From assembly GCF_014635985.1 (NCBI RefSeq), contig NZ_BMDT01000012.1, positions 1-64,000 of the forward strand: DNA of 64,000 nucleotides, written 5' to 3'. The notes under the pieces are model-generated. The model searched no databases. It saw only the letters and a program-made list of their open reading frames with translations, and was not told the DNA's origin. Source of the stretch: Enterococcus alcedinis. Its GTDB lineage: Bacteria; Bacillota; Bacilli; Lactobacillales; Enterococcaceae. A program made the position numbers and the translations under genes. Positions 24,717 through 34,886 of the stretch are shown here, piece after piece (position 1 is the first letter of the stretch; each line of letters opens with the position of its first letter).

Positions 24717-26234
24717 CTAGATATAATAAAGATTTTTCGATGGGAAGTTTGGATCACATGTTGAAGAGATACCTAAACTACGTAAAACTTGTTCATCGTC
24801 TTTATTTAAAATCACCGTTGAATGGGCTTGGCCATCTCTTAAGGCACTTAATTTACTATAAGCTAATTGTGCGGTTGGATTGGTGACTGCACTGATCGAT
24901 AAGGCAATTAAAATTTCAGAAATATTGAGTGACGTCACACGTCCTTCTAATTCTTTGGTTTTTAATTTTTGAATCGGTTCTAAAATATTTGGTGATAACA
25001 GTAAAATTTCATCACCGATGTTCGCTAAGGTTTTAATCGCATTTAATAAAGCCGAAGCACTGGCATCCATTAATTCTGATCCACGACCGGTAATAATCGT
25101 GCCATCCGTTAACTCAAGCGCCATAACAGGTGGCGTGAACTCTTTATCCCAGTCAGGTGAGTCTTTTAGTCGTTCAGAATACTCACGTGCTGGTGATACA
25201 CTATTGCGGTCTTCTGGTTTCAAATCGAGCTCTTCCATAATGATTTGCATCCGATTTAAGGCATCAATATCTGTTAGCCCTTTTTTATAATTGCTTTCCG
25301 TTTCAAAATAACGGCGAATAATCTCTTGTTTTGCTGCTTCTTGCACGACATCATCATCGGTAATACCAAAACCAATTCGGTTCACACCCATGTCTGTTGG
25401 TGAGTGGAATTCCGCTTCTTTTCCAGTAATACGCTCAATTGTTCGTTTAATAATCGGGAATGTTTCAATATCGCGGTTGTAGTTAATCGCGACTTTTCCA
25501 TAATAATCATAATGGAAAGAGTCAATCATATTAATATCTTTTAAATCAACCGTTGCGGCTTCATAAGCAATATTCACTGGGTGTTTTAATGGAATATTCC
25601 AAACAGGGAATGTTTCAAATTTCGAATAACCGCCTGTGTGACCATAACGACTCTCGTGATATAACTGGTTTAAACAAGTCGCTAATTTCCCACTACCTGC
25701 ACCAGGACCCGTTACAACGACAATCGGTTTTGTTGTTGGAATGTATTCATTTTGACCAAAGCCTTCATCGCTCACAATTTGATCGACATTGACTGGATAG
25801 CCTTCGATTTCACGATGGGTATAGACTTTCATTCCACGTTGACGTAATTTATTCATAAATATCTTCGTTGATGGTTGCCCGTTATAACGCGTAATTACAA
25901 CACTATTCACTGCTAATTCGTAGTCACTTAACTCGTCGATTAAACGTAAAATATCCATATCATAAGTGATACCGTAGTCACCACGAATTTTATTGCGCTC
26001 AATATCACCTGCATACACACAAATAATAATCTCTGTTTGATCTTTTAATTTGTGCAGCAATTTAATTTTTGCATCTTCATCAAAACCGGGTAACACTCGT
26101 TTAGCGTGCATATCACCAATTAGTTTACCACCAAATTCTAAATACAGTTTATCATAATTGTTCACGCGTTCTAAAATATATTTCGATTGCTCTTCAATAT
26201 ACTTCTGTGGATCAAAACCAATTTTCTTTGTCAT
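24717..26234 (-). CDS. DUF1846 family protein
   Basis: A 505-residue cytoplasmic protein matching the DUF1846 family. It has the conserved opening [20 protein letters not shown], a P-loop-like [23 protein letters not shown] near residue 175, [16 protein letters not shown] and a Cys-containing C-terminus (SSTCDPNF). The family is widespread in Firmicutes; biochemical function is not established to my knowledge. GAGGGG precedes the ATG. Single gene. Confidence 0.85.
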   Translation of the reverse strand: MTKKIGFDPQKYIEEQSKYILERVNNYDKLYLEFGGKLIGDMHAKRVLPGFDEDAKIKLLHKLKDQTEIIICVYAGDIERNKIRGDYGITYDMDILRLIDELSDYELAVNSVVITRYNGQPSTKIFMNKLRQRGMKVYTHREIEGYPVNVDQIVSDEGFGQNEYIPTTKPIVVVTGPGAGSGKLATCLNQLYHESRYGHTGGYSKFETFPVWNIPLKHPVNIAYEAATVDLKDINMIDSFHYDYYGKVAINYNRDIETFPIIKRTIERITGKEAEFHSPTDMGVNRIGFGITDDDVVQEAAKQEIIRRYFETESNYKKGLTDIDALNRMQIIMEELDLKPEDRNSVSPAREYSERLKDSPDWDKEFTPPVMALELTDGTIITGRGSELMDASASALLNAIKTLANIGDEILLLSPNILEPIQKLKTKELEGRVTSLNISEILIALSISAVTNPTAQLAYSKLSALRDGQAHSTVILNKDDEQVLRSLGISSTCDPNFPSKNLYYI

Positions 26235-26339
26235 ATTACATACCCCTCATCTATAGTGACTCGAAAGAAATGCTCTTTATCCATTCAAACAGAAATCGCG
26301 ACAATTGACAACTAAAAACTGTCTATTTTTAGCAAAAAA

Positions 26340-28358
26340 TTAGTTAATCACCCTTTCTAAAATAATTGTTTCATAAGCCTTTAATTTGTAAGGGAATACA
26401 AAGTGAGTTCCATGATTAATCAGACTTTCAACGCACATCCCCTCCCTTGTAATTAATAGTACTGGGATTACTTCTAATTGTTCCTCGCCTGGTAAGCGCA
26501 CACGAATTTCTTCATAATCATCTAACGAGAAATTCGTAAAATAAAGACGATTGTCATCTTGTTGAAATTGGACAACAGGCATATCAATTACATATGCCAC
26601 CGCCGTATGTTTTAGAAAACGTTTAATAATTTTTTCTTTATAATTAATGTACTGTCCGTCCCAAGCATATTTCAAGTGATAGCTAATCGGTAAGACAAAA
26701 AACTTACCCACTTGTTGGGCCATCCCAGTACCAAACATTTCACGATTCTCATTGTACAAGCTCGTTAGCTGTTCCACTTTTGATTCATACGTGATATTCG
26801 CCCAATTTCCAATTTGTTGCATCACGGTCATTCGTGCATGGTGTACGCCTTCAATCGCTTCGGATCCATTCCACTCTTCATATGTATGTTGACCTGTTTG
26901 CGGTACTAACCACTGATAAGCTTCTGCCTGAATCAAATATTCCAACTGACGCTCAAATAAAATCGCCGCACTCGTTCCATCAAGTAAGACTTGATTGTGG
27001 TCAAATAAGTGAATGATTGCCTCATTACTTAAGTTTCTCAATAGTTGATCGCTGATTGCTATGACTTCTGAGACAAGCGGTTCTTTTCTGGCAACGTCCC
27101 ATAGCGTTGCATTGATTCCAAATGTCGACAACAGTGCTAACCATTCAAACTCACGTGGCAACATTTCTTCCAACGTGCCGTTTGCCCCACCTTGTCTTGT
27201 TTGAACCGTCATTGGACTATATAAAACTCTGACGCCTTTTAAATGATGGCGATTGATTGGATTTTTTGCGCTGTAATCCAGTAACGACTTACTCTCAGCT
27301 AGAATTTTTTGATGATTGTACGATTGCACAATACCATTTCCCATCATGTCATAAAAGTTAAACAAAATTCCTTTCGCCCCAATTAAAAGCGTTGTTTCTA
27401 ATTGTAGTTGAGTGAATTTATTTGATTTGGCATACATCGAATACATATAATTTTCAAGTTCAGGTAACATTCGAGCATCCTTTGGCAACAGGTCTGCCAC
27501 CGGTCGGACATTCCGATTAAATTCACGAATGTATTTTAAGCCGGGAACTTCGTTGTAACTTGGCAAATGCGGACGCGAGGTTGCCGGCTGATTGATTGAC
27601 AATTTTTCGAATAATTCATGCCAATTTCGTCCCTCTAAAGCATGGTATTCTGGCTGTGAAGACATTAAGCCTACTCGTGTTTCAGGTGATACCGCATCGA
27701 CTGCTTGTGCAATCGCAGCTGCAAGTTGGTTCATCTCACACGATGCTTGCTCTAAAAAGACGAGTCGCTCCTTCGTCGGTCCACCTTCTTGGAAGACTCG
27801 TTCCACAAAGGCTTCACGAGTCCATTCTTCACCTAATTTTTGATTAAATATTTCCATATGTCCTTCACAAAAACAGCCAAATGTTAACGGTTTATGATTA
27901 AAATGACGAAAATCATCATCTAACCAAATATGATCTGGCTTAACACTTGCATACATTCCATAAATATCCGCAATATAAGCTACAAATTGAGGATCTGCCG
28001 GGCAAGCTACTGCTGTTGCTTCCACCCCTTGGTAATCGACCATTGTCCGAAATTGAAATTCTCGACTTAAGACACGACCGCGATCACTATGTAAAAGGTT
28101 GGTCCAAGGATTCATCGAAATCGTCACGGGTTCGTCCTTTAACTCTTCCATGAATCGTTTGGTCACTGCCAACCATGGTTCCGCTTGTTTTTTCGTTAAA
28201 TGGCCAACATTTAGTTCTTCACTATTAATAATTAAATTAATATCATCCAACTTCGCCTCTTGAATAAAACGTTTGAGTTCTGTCATCTTTGCTTGATCCC
28301 ACTCATGAGGATCAATTCCTAAACGTAGTGAATAAATGTATTTATCGGATGCTGTCAT
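26340..28358 (-). CDS. Putative TIM-barrel glycoside hydrolase, family not recognised
   Basis: A 672-residue protein without signal peptide. The N-terminal half reads like a glycosidase (beta/alpha)8 barrel, with INLIINSEEL, PVTISMNPWTN and VKPDHIWLDDDFRHFNHKP ending in acidic residues (Asp147-149). CFCEGH follows (Cys162, Cys164, His167), recalling the Cys cluster of GH42 enzymes. The C-terminal third looks like beta sandwiches. I could not assign a family. GGAGG lies nine bases before the ATG at 28358; the frame is open 33 bp further. Last gene of the SDR / GH38-like string, so it probably acts on the same glycan. Confidence 0.5.
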   Translation of the reverse strand: MTASDKYIYSLRLGIDPHEWDQAKMTELKRFIQEAKLDDINLIINSEELNVGHLTKKQAEPWLAVTKRFMEELKDEPVTISMNPWTNLLHSDRGRVLSREFQFRTMVDYQGVEATAVACPADPQFVAYIADIYGMYASVKPDHIWLDDDFRHFNHKPLTFGCFCEGHMEIFNQKLGEEWTREAFVERVFQEGGPTKERLVFLEQASCEMNQLAAAIAQAVDAVSPETRVGLMSSQPEYHALEGRNWHELFEKLSINQPATSRPHLPSYNEVPGLKYIREFNRNVRPVADLLPKDARMLPELENYMYSMYAKSNKFTQLQLETTLLIGAKGILFNFYDMMGNGIVQSYNHQKILAESKSLLDYSAKNPINRHHLKGVRVLYSPMTVQTRQGGANGTLEEMLPREFEWLALLSTFGINATLWDVARKEPLVSEVIAISDQLLRNLSNEAIIHLFDHNQVLLDGTSAAILFERQLEYLIQAEAYQWLVPQTGQHTYEEWNGSEAIEGVHHARMTVMQQIGNWANITYESKVEQLTSLYNENREMFGTGMAQQVGKFFVLPISYHLKYAWDGQYINYKEKIIKRFLKHTAVAYVIDMPVVQFQQDDNRLYFTNFSLDDYEEIRVRLPGEEQLEVIPVLLITREGMCVESLINHGTHFVFPYKLKAYETIILERVIN

Positions 28359-28444
28359 CTTACTATTCCTCCATTTTCTATCCTTAATCATAACTAAACA
28401 CTCGATGTTGCTGATTTCGTATAGGCTTATCTAATTTTTTACAA

Positions 28445-28478
28445 CAAAGAGAGCCTGTCAAAAATGCAGTCTCTCTTT
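28445..28478 (-). terminator. Hairpin after the second GH38-like gene
   Basis: AAAGAGAGCCTG pairs with CAGTCTCTCTTT. The T-run on the minus strand is interrupted, so it may be partial and allow read-through into the downstream hydrolase gene. Confidence 0.55.
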
Positions 28479-28485
28479 CATCTAT

Positions 28486-30567
28486 TTAGTAAATTTCAAA
28501 ATTAGCTGAGAATCTAAAAGTCATATCATCTTCAAACCAATCTGGGAAATTGGTTCCCCAAACGTTATTATATAAGTTAATAAAAATCCCTTCGTTTAGC
28601 GACGGTTGTTCTTGGTCAAATTTAAGCAATCCTCGACGCCCCATTGAAATAAGCGGTGCGGTTTCGCTTTGAATTTGTACACGACCATCCGCTCCACTAT
28701 AGGTTAGTCCTTCAAACGAAAGCCCATGTAGATTACGATTACCTTTGACTACAACATCGTACGGTGAAATCGCATCACTCAATTTATGCATTTTCCAACG
28801 AGAAGGCGTATTGACTTTTAGTGATGTTTCTAACCAGTAACCCTCTGGCATCCGATTCGCTTGTTTTCCTTCCCAACGATACGTTCCGTCAATCGTGCCA
28901 TTGACCGGATCAATGACATACGTTAAGCGATTTTTCACTGGTAAGCCCCAATTTTCCACATCAAAAGGACGATAAACGACATCAATCGCAATTGTCACTC
29001 GCTCATCTGTTTGAGTAATCGTCCCAGATTCCACCATTGGTTTGATCAATTCATAGGTTATTTCTGGATACGCTTCAATACCTCGTTTATTAAAATCAAC
29101 GAGTGCCCAAGTTGCGGTATTTTGATTTAAACGGCTATATTGATTCAAGTATTGTTGATAATTCCCTTCATCAAAACGTTCATAAGATAAGCCACCAAAT
29201 TCACGGCCCGCTGTCACAATCTCTCGGTCTTTAACTTTTAAGTAACGAATGCCACCACTCACGCCGATACTTAATTCCACCTCATTCGGTAATTGATAAA
29301 TATAACCAACCTTCAACGCTTCCGTTTGCACAAGCGGTTTAATCGGTTGTTCATTATCCTCAAAGACTATTAACGCTTCGTTCTTTTTATCAGGTGCTAA
29401 GCAATCTAGCGCATTTTCAATGTATTGTCGTTGCTCGTTCCATGAGTCTTCATAGAGGCGATACGATCGTTTCGGACGCATTTCTTCTGAATCGATATCA
29501 GTGCTAATAAGCGCCATACGATCGGCAAAATCTAAATAACCAGTTGTTTTAAACTGAATATCGTCTTTTTCGCGAGCTTGTTTAAAATCTTCTAGTAAAT
29601 AGTTACGATAATCAGGTAAGAAGACATTACCATTTCCACCCCAAGTATGTTCGACTATCATTAATAATTGATCAGAAAAAGCTATATATTCTGAACTATC
29701 TTCAATTAATTCACCGCTAGCTAACCATTGATCACGTAAACGATATAATTGACGTAGTTGTCCTATTTTTTTAGGATCGGTCCCAATTCCATGAATCCAT
29801 GAATCTGCAATCTCTTCTTCAACAACTGGTAACGTCTCTTTCTTACTCCATGCATACGCTGCAAATTCATCTAGACCTGAAGGGATTAATTCTACTCCTG
29901 GATGATTTTTGGCAATTTTACTGAATATTGCATCGACTTCTTCAACGGTTTTCGGTGGCCCTTGATTGTCATGGCTATGAGCAAAATAAAGCATTTCATC
30001 CCAACCTTCGCGAGCGAATAAATCACCATAGTCCTTTGCATAGTGAACGATAATTTCCGAACCATCCTTCCCACGCCAAACAAACATTTCTGGTACATCC
30101 GGAATTGAGGTACTCGCGTTAACACCAATATGAAGGTATTTCAATCCAGCTTTAGCCATTAAGGGTACAATCGCAATTGTATGACCTGGAACATCGGTCA
30201 TTTTAGCAGCAATCGTCTGTTTATCAAATGTTTTATCCAAATTTTGTGATAGAGTCAAACTATAATCAAATAATTTCTTGTCCATTAACTCTGTCCACGT
30301 CGTATGAGCTAATCCGTGCCACTTAATTGTTCCAGTTCGTAATGCTTTACGTAGTTCATTTTTCTTACCTTCGCTGACTGTAGATAATTTCAAATAGTAA
30401 TCAATCAGCCACGAACCTGTCGTCCAAGTGAATTTATCCGGACGTTCTTGACCTATTTGAATTGCTCGTGGAATAAAATCTTCCACATAATTATCAATCA
30501 CTCTCTCCGCTAAATCCGTAAAACCTATATCTAAATGTGTTTTATAAACAACATACATCTTTTTCAT
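28486..30567 (-). CDS. GH38-like glycosidase (DUF5054 type), paralogue 2
   Basis: A 693-residue cytoplasmic protein resembling the GH38 alpha-mannosidase N-terminal domain. The zinc motif H11-L-D13 (YKTHLDIGFTD) is followed by the nucleophile region TDVPGHT (Asp125). A late His lies in VEHTWGGNG (His307), where GH38 enzymes place a metal ligand. The rest is beta-rich. The DUF5054 label is from memory. It is closely similar along its whole length to the gene immediately upstream, so the pair arose by tandem duplication. AAAGGG nine bases before the ATG. Substrate unknown; alpha-mannosides or related glycans are candidates. Confidence 0.7.
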   Translation of the reverse strand: MKKMYVVYKTHLDIGFTDLAERVIDNYVEDFIPRAIQIGQERPDKFTWTTGSWLIDYYLKLSTVSEGKKNELRKALRTGTIKWHGLAHTTWTELMDKKLFDYSLTLSQNLDKTFDKQTIAAKMTDVPGHTIAIVPLMAKAGLKYLHIGVNASTSIPDVPEMFVWRGKDGSEIIVHYAKDYGDLFAREGWDEMLYFAHSHDNQGPPKTVEEVDAIFSKIAKNHPGVELIPSGLDEFAAYAWSKKETLPVVEEEIADSWIHGIGTDPKKIGQLRQLYRLRDQWLASGELIEDSSEYIAFSDQLLMIVEHTWGGNGNVFLPDYRNYLLEDFKQAREKDDIQFKTTGYLDFADRMALISTDIDSEEMRPKRSYRLYEDSWNEQRQYIENALDCLAPDKKNEALIVFEDNEQPIKPLVQTEALKVGYIYQLPNEVELSIGVSGGIRYLKVKDREIVTAGREFGGLSYERFDEGNYQQYLNQYSRLNQNTATWALVDFNKRGIEAYPEITYELIKPMVESGTITQTDERVTIAIDVVYRPFDVENWGLPVKNRLTYVIDPVNGTIDGTYRWEGKQANRMPEGYWLETSLKVNTPSRWKMHKLSDAISPYDVVVKGNRNLHGLSFEGLTYSGADGRVQIQSETAPLISMGRRGLLKFDQEQPSLNEGIFINLYNNVWGTNFPDWFEDDMTFRFSANFEIY

Positions 30568-30623
30568 TGATTAAAACCCTTTCTTATATTGGTAGAATTT
30601 TTATTTGTCTTCCCTGTTCTTTT

Positions 30624-32708
30624 TTAATAGACCTCAAACGATGCTCCGAACTTAAAGGTCATATCATCTTCAAACCAATCAGGGAAGTTAGTGCCCCAGG
30701 TATTATTATATAAATTCACAAATATTCCTTCATTCAACGAGGTTTGAGCTTGATCGAATTTCAGTAAACCACGACGTCCCATTGAAACAAGAGGAGCTGT
30801 TTCACTTGTAATTTGTAACAATGCATCTGCTCCTTGATAAGTTAATCCTTCAGACGACAAGCTGTGTAAATTGCGATTCCCTCGGTTCACAACACTATAC
30901 GGTGACAACTCATAGTTGATTTTATTGATTTTCCAATGGTAAGGATTATTGACTCTTAAGGATGTTTCTAACCAGTAACCTTCTGGCATACGATTGGCTT
31001 GTTTGCCTTCCCAACGATACGTGCCCTGAATCTTCCCTTCACTCGTATCAATCTGATAAACCAAACGATTCTTTTGTGGCAGTCCCCAATTTTTGACATC
31101 AAAATCACGATAAATCACATCAACAGTAATCTCAACTTGGTTACCAGTTATCTGAATCGTCCCGGCTTCAACTATTGGTTTGATGATTTCATGATAAATT
31201 GAAGGATAAGCTTCAATGCCCCCTTTATTGTAATCAACTAACGCCCACGTTGCGGTGTAGCGACTTAAACGACAATATTGATTCATAAATTGTTGGTAAT
31301 CGCCTTCATCAAAACGTTCATAAGATAAGCCCCCAAACTCGTTGCCTTCTTTAACCAACTCTCGTTCTTTAACCTTTAAGTAATTGATACTACCATTTGT
31401 TCCAATACTTAATTCGACTCCGTTAGGTAATTGGTAAATATAGCCAACTTGTAACATTTTTGATTGTGTGAGTGGTACAATTGCTTGGCTATTTTCAGCA
31501 AAAACAGCGGCTACTGCAGCTTGTCTTTTTGCTGATAAACATTGTACTGCTTGATGAATGTATTCCCGTTGTTCTTCCCAAGAACTTTCCAGTAACCGAT
31601 ACGAACGTTTTGGACGCATTTCTTCTGAATGAATATCTGTTGCAATTAATGCTAAACGATCAGCAAAGTCTAAATAACCCGTGGATTTAAATTCAATCCT
31701 ATCTTTTTTTCGCGCTTCTTTGAAATCTTCAATTAAATAATTGCGATAATCTGGTAAAAAGACATTTCCATTACCACCCCACGTATGTTCAACAACCATG
31801 AGTAACTGATCTGAAAAAGCCGCATACTCTGGACTATCGATTGTCAATTCACCACTGACTAACCACTGATCGCGTAATTGATATAATTGGCGAAGCTCGC
31901 CCACTTTCTTAGGATCTGTTCCAACTCCATAAATCCAAGTATCACCAATTTCTTCAGTCACGACAGGTAACGTTTCTTTCTTACTCCAAGCATAAGCAGC
32001 AAAATCGTCTAAACTTGATGGGACGATTTCGACTCCTGGATAGTCGTACGTTAATTGATTGATGACTTCATCAATTTCTTGTGTTGATGCTGGCGGCCCT
32101 TGATTGTCATGACTATGAGAAAAGTAGAGCATTTCGTCCCAACCTTCACGAGTAAAGGCCGCTCCATAATCTTTAGCGTAATGCACAATGATTTCAGAGC
32201 CGTCTTTTCCACGCCAAACAAACATTTCTGGAATATCTGGCAAAGAGGTACTCGCATTTACCCCAATATGCAAATATTTTAAACCTGCTTTAGCCATTAA
32301 CGGCACAATCGCAATCGTGTGCCCCGGAATATCGGTTAGTTTAGCCGCAATCGTTTGTTTATCAAATGTTTTATCCAAGTTTTGCGATAAGGTTAGACTA
32401 TAATTAAATAATTTCTCATCCATTAATTCGCAATGCGTCGTCGTTGATAGTCCATGCCATTTAATCGTTCCTAGACGAATAGCTTCACGTAAATCTTCTT
32501 TTTGATTTTCTGTAACCGTCGACAATTTCAAATAATAATCAATTAACCACGAACCCGTAGTCCAGACAAATTTGTCTGATCGTTCTTTTCCTAATTGAAC
32601 GGCTCTTGGGATGAAATCGTTCACATAATTATCAATTACATTTTTAGCTAAGTCGGTAAAACCAATATCTAAATGGGTTTTGTATACAACGTACATTTTT
32701 TTCGTCAT
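30624..32708 (-). CDS. GH38-like glycosidase (DUF5054 type), paralogue 1
   Basis: About 694 residues, nearly collinear with the downstream paralogue. It has the same zinc and nucleophile motifs (YKTHLDIGFTD; TDIPGHTIAIVPLM), the same VEHTWGGNG, and the same C-terminal motif GLLKFDQ followed by NWGTNFPDWFEDDMTF-like residues. The frame is open to 32768, but that part overlaps the SDR gene. The ATG at 32708 follows AAAAGGAG and gives the same N-terminus as the paralogue. Differences are scattered, suggesting old duplication with divergence in substrate rather than recent copying. Confidence 0.7.
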   Translation of the reverse strand: MTKKMYVVYKTHLDIGFTDLAKNVIDNYVNDFIPRAVQLGKERSDKFVWTTGSWLIDYYLKLSTVTENQKEDLREAIRLGTIKWHGLSTTTHCELMDEKLFNYSLTLSQNLDKTFDKQTIAAKLTDIPGHTIAIVPLMAKAGLKYLHIGVNASTSLPDIPEMFVWRGKDGSEIIVHYAKDYGAAFTREGWDEMLYFSHSHDNQGPPASTQEIDEVINQLTYDYPGVEIVPSSLDDFAAYAWSKKETLPVVTEEIGDTWIYGVGTDPKKVGELRQLYQLRDQWLVSGELTIDSPEYAAFSDQLLMVVEHTWGGNGNVFLPDYRNYLIEDFKEARKKDRIEFKSTGYLDFADRLALIATDIHSEEMRPKRSYRLLESSWEEQREYIHQAVQCLSAKRQAAVAAVFAENSQAIVPLTQSKMLQVGYIYQLPNGVELSIGTNGSINYLKVKERELVKEGNEFGGLSYERFDEGDYQQFMNQYCRLSRYTATWALVDYNKGGIEAYPSIYHEIIKPIVEAGTIQITGNQVEITVDVIYRDFDVKNWGLPQKNRLVYQIDTSEGKIQGTYRWEGKQANRMPEGYWLETSLRVNNPYHWKINKINYELSPYSVVNRGNRNLHSLSSEGLTYQGADALLQITSETAPLVSMGRRGLLKFDQAQTSLNEGIFVNLYNNTWGTNFPDWFEDDMTFKFGASFEVY

Positions 32709-32730
32709 TGTGTTGTTGACTCCTTTTATT

Positions 32731-33474
32731 TTAGTAACGTAATAAATTTTCTGAATAGCCACCATCAATTGTTAAAGTCGTACCTGTCATATAACTAGAT
32801 AAGTCGGATGCTAAAAATAAAGCCGGGCCAGCAATTTCTTCAACCGTTCCAACGCGACCTAACGGAATCCAAGCTTCAAAAGGCAACTCAGTAAGCAATT
32901 CGGCATTCATTTTCGTTCGAATCGCTCCAGGAGCTAAATTATTTACACGAATGCCCACTTGTCCAAACTCCAAGGCAGCTGTTTTTGTAAACATCGCTAG
33001 AGCTGCTTTCGCCATTGTATAATAATTATTTCCTCTGACTGGAATCCTTTCATGAATCGACGTCACATTGATAATCGAAGCACCCGAACTCTTTTTTAGC
33101 TCCGCTAACAGTTGATTGATTAACCAAATGGGTGTTTCCACGTTAACTTCTTGTGTTTTTTGATAAGTCGCTAATTGAAAGTCTTCAATCATTTCATGGT
33201 ATTCCACACCCGCATTGTTGACAAGAATATCTAAAACATTCGTTATTGCTTTTGTTTGTTTAATTAGCTGTTCTTTTTCTACTTGATGATTTAAATCTCC
33301 CCAAACAAATAAAAAGCCATTTTCATCCGCTACGTTTTTAGTCGCTTCTAATTTTCGTCCATGAATAATGACTTTAGCGCCAGCTTTTTTATAAATTTGA
33401 GCGATAGCTAAACCAATGCCGGTTGTAGCACCGGTAATTAAAGCGGTTTTATTTTCAAGATTGCAAAAGTTCAT
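32731..33474 (-). CDS. Short-chain dehydrogenase/reductase
   Basis: A 247-residue classical SDR: the nucleotide motif TGATTGIG (about 14-21), NNAG (about 87), catalytic Ser in [10 protein letters not shown], and YYTMAKAA with the Tyr-x-x-x-Lys pair. The tail matches sugar or 3-oxoacyl dehydrogenases ([20 protein letters not shown]). GGGAG precedes the ATG. It is the first gene of the string leading into the GH38-like pair, so oxidation of a released sugar or polyol is a reasonable guess. It is divergent from the AraC regulator. Confidence 0.85.
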   Translation of the reverse strand: MNFCNLENKTALITGATTGIGLAIAQIYKKAGAKVIIHGRKLEATKNVADENGFLFVWGDLNHQVEKEQLIKQTKAITNVLDILVNNAGVEYHEMIEDFQLATYQKTQEVNVETPIWLINQLLAELKKSSGASIINVTSIHERIPVRGNNYYTMAKAALAMFTKTAALEFGQVGIRVNNLAPGAIRTKMNAELLTELPFEAWIPLGRVGTVEEIAGPALFLASDLSSYMTGTTLTIDGGYSENLLRY

Positions 33475-33560
33475 TCTTTCTCCCTTCCTATTGACTATTT
33501 AAATCCGCGCCACTATGATAACTCTATACTGACTTTTCAATAACTATAGTTTAACACGGG

Positions 33561-34430
33561 GTGAGGATATTGGAACCGATTCAACATGTTATTGCAAAAA
33601 ATATTTTCGAGACAACTTCTGAAGTTCATTATGAAATTCATCGTTTCATTGACCATCACAATTTTCCACAAGTCCATGATTTTTATGAGTTTTCACTCAT
33701 TTTAAGTGGCCAATTAACAATTCTCATTGATCAACAAACAGAAGTTCTAACGGAGAATCAAATTTTCTTTATAAAACCTGGACAAGTTCATGATAAAAAA
33801 CAACTTCCCGACACGACCCACCTTAATGTTGCGTTCTCTAAACGCCTAATCGACGAAGTCTTTCATTATCTCGAGCTCACCCATTTAAAAAAGCTGACAA
33901 TCGAAACCTTATTTTCTGAAGTCCAAACACTCTCGTCTTCGGTTATGCGTACGATTCTCGATTTAATTCAAGAATTAAATGTTTTGGCTTTTCAAAATAC
34001 GTTTCAAAAAAACAGCTTATTAAAACTACTTTTAGCAGAAATCATTGGACGGCATTACCTTTTACTCGCTGAAAAAAAGCAACAAACAAAAAATAAAAAT
34101 TATTGGTTTAATGACCTCTTACTCGCATTAAATCAACCAGAAAATTTTACCCAAGGCGTCACGGTGCTGACAACCCTGACAGATAAGAATCAGAGCTATG
34201 TGTGCCGAATGTTTCAAAAAGAACTCGGCACGTCTCCTTCAAAGTATATTAACCATCTAAAAATCAACTATGCAGCGAACTTAATTTTGCACTCAGATTA
34301 TGAAATAATTGACATTGTTTATGAATCTGGTTTTCAAAGTGTCAGTTACTTTTATCAAGTATTTAAAGAAGTCTTCGCAATCACACCGCAACAATTAAAA
34401 CAGCAAATGAGCGATCATCAACTATTTTGA
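33561..34430 (+). CDS. AraC-family transcriptional regulator
   Basis: A 289-residue protein with an N-terminal cupin ligand domain (HNFPQVHDFYEFSLILSGQLTILID, then IFFIKPGQVHDKK) and a C-terminal double helix-turn-helix (VTVLTTLTDKNQSYVCRMFQKELGTSPSKYIN ... IIDIVYESGFQSVSYFYQVFKEVFAITPQQLK). Such regulators control sugar catabolic genes. It lies between the two minus-strand sugar gene strings and is divergent from the SDR, so it is the likely local activator. The start could be the GTG at 33561 or the TTG at 33570; neither has ideal spacing. Confidence 0.85.
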   Translation: MRILEPIQHVIAKNIFETTSEVHYEIHRFIDHHNFPQVHDFYEFSLILSGQLTILIDQQTEVLTENQIFFIKPGQVHDKKQLPDTTHLNVAFSKRLIDEVFHYLELTHLKKLTIETLFSEVQTLSSSVMRTILDLIQELNVLAFQNTFQKNSLLKLLLAEIIGRHYLLLAEKKQQTKNKNYWFNDLLLALNQPENFTQGVTVLTTLTDKNQSYVCRMFQKELGTSPSKYINHLKINYAANLILHSDYEIIDIVYESGFQSVSYFYQVFKEVFAITPQQLKQQMSDHQLF

Positions 34431-34459
34431 TTGTATATTTGAAGCAAGCATCAAGAGGT

Positions 34460-34497
34460 AACTCGTCCTTTGAAAAAATCAAAGAACGAGTTTTTTT
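34460..34497 (+). terminator. Terminator of the AraC regulator gene
   Basis: The stem AACTCGTCCTTTGA / TCAAAGAACGAGTT with a five-base loop is followed by a T-run. Confidence 0.88.
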
Positions 34498-34599
34498 AAC
34501 CTCGCTATTTCTCGTAGTTAGGCGCACATAAAAAACTGTAAAAAAACATACGTTTGAGATTTTTTACCCATGCGCTCTCCCTACGATAATGTTTTCGAT

Positions 34600-34880
34600 T
34601 TAAGAAGCCGTTAGATTAATTAAACAGCCTTTAACGAACATTCATTTAGAAACAAGTGGAGTGGACTGACGAAAAGTCGACTTGCATGGGACTGTGCTAA
34701 AACATGAAATATGAATTACTTTTTGTTAGTGTTTTAGCACTTGCAAAGAGTTTGAAATTTCCAAGTCGAGAGACTGCGAATCGACTTGGTCTCGTAACTC
34801 TTTAAGTAAGCCAATTTTTCGTAGGAAACATAACCTGTAGCCTATTCAGATAAAAAATTCATGATTTTCTTAATGCTAAA
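34600..34880. repeat. Intergenic repeat-like segment with hairpins
   Basis: About 280 bp between convergent genes with no coding signal. It contains the perfect stem CCAAGTCG / CGACTTGG (about 34760-34788). Blocks such as TTTTAGCACTTGCAAA, TTTGAAATTTCCAAGTCG and CATTCAGATAA-like ends recur in similar order at 47010-47190. It is probably a degenerate copy of a dispersed element. Confidence 0.45.
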
Positions 34881-34886
34881 ACAGCC

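Noticed and set aside
30999-31202. Plus-strand frames inside the GH38-like genes
   Set aside because: They are antisense shadows with no start signals; the minus-strand proteins are long and show conserved motifs.
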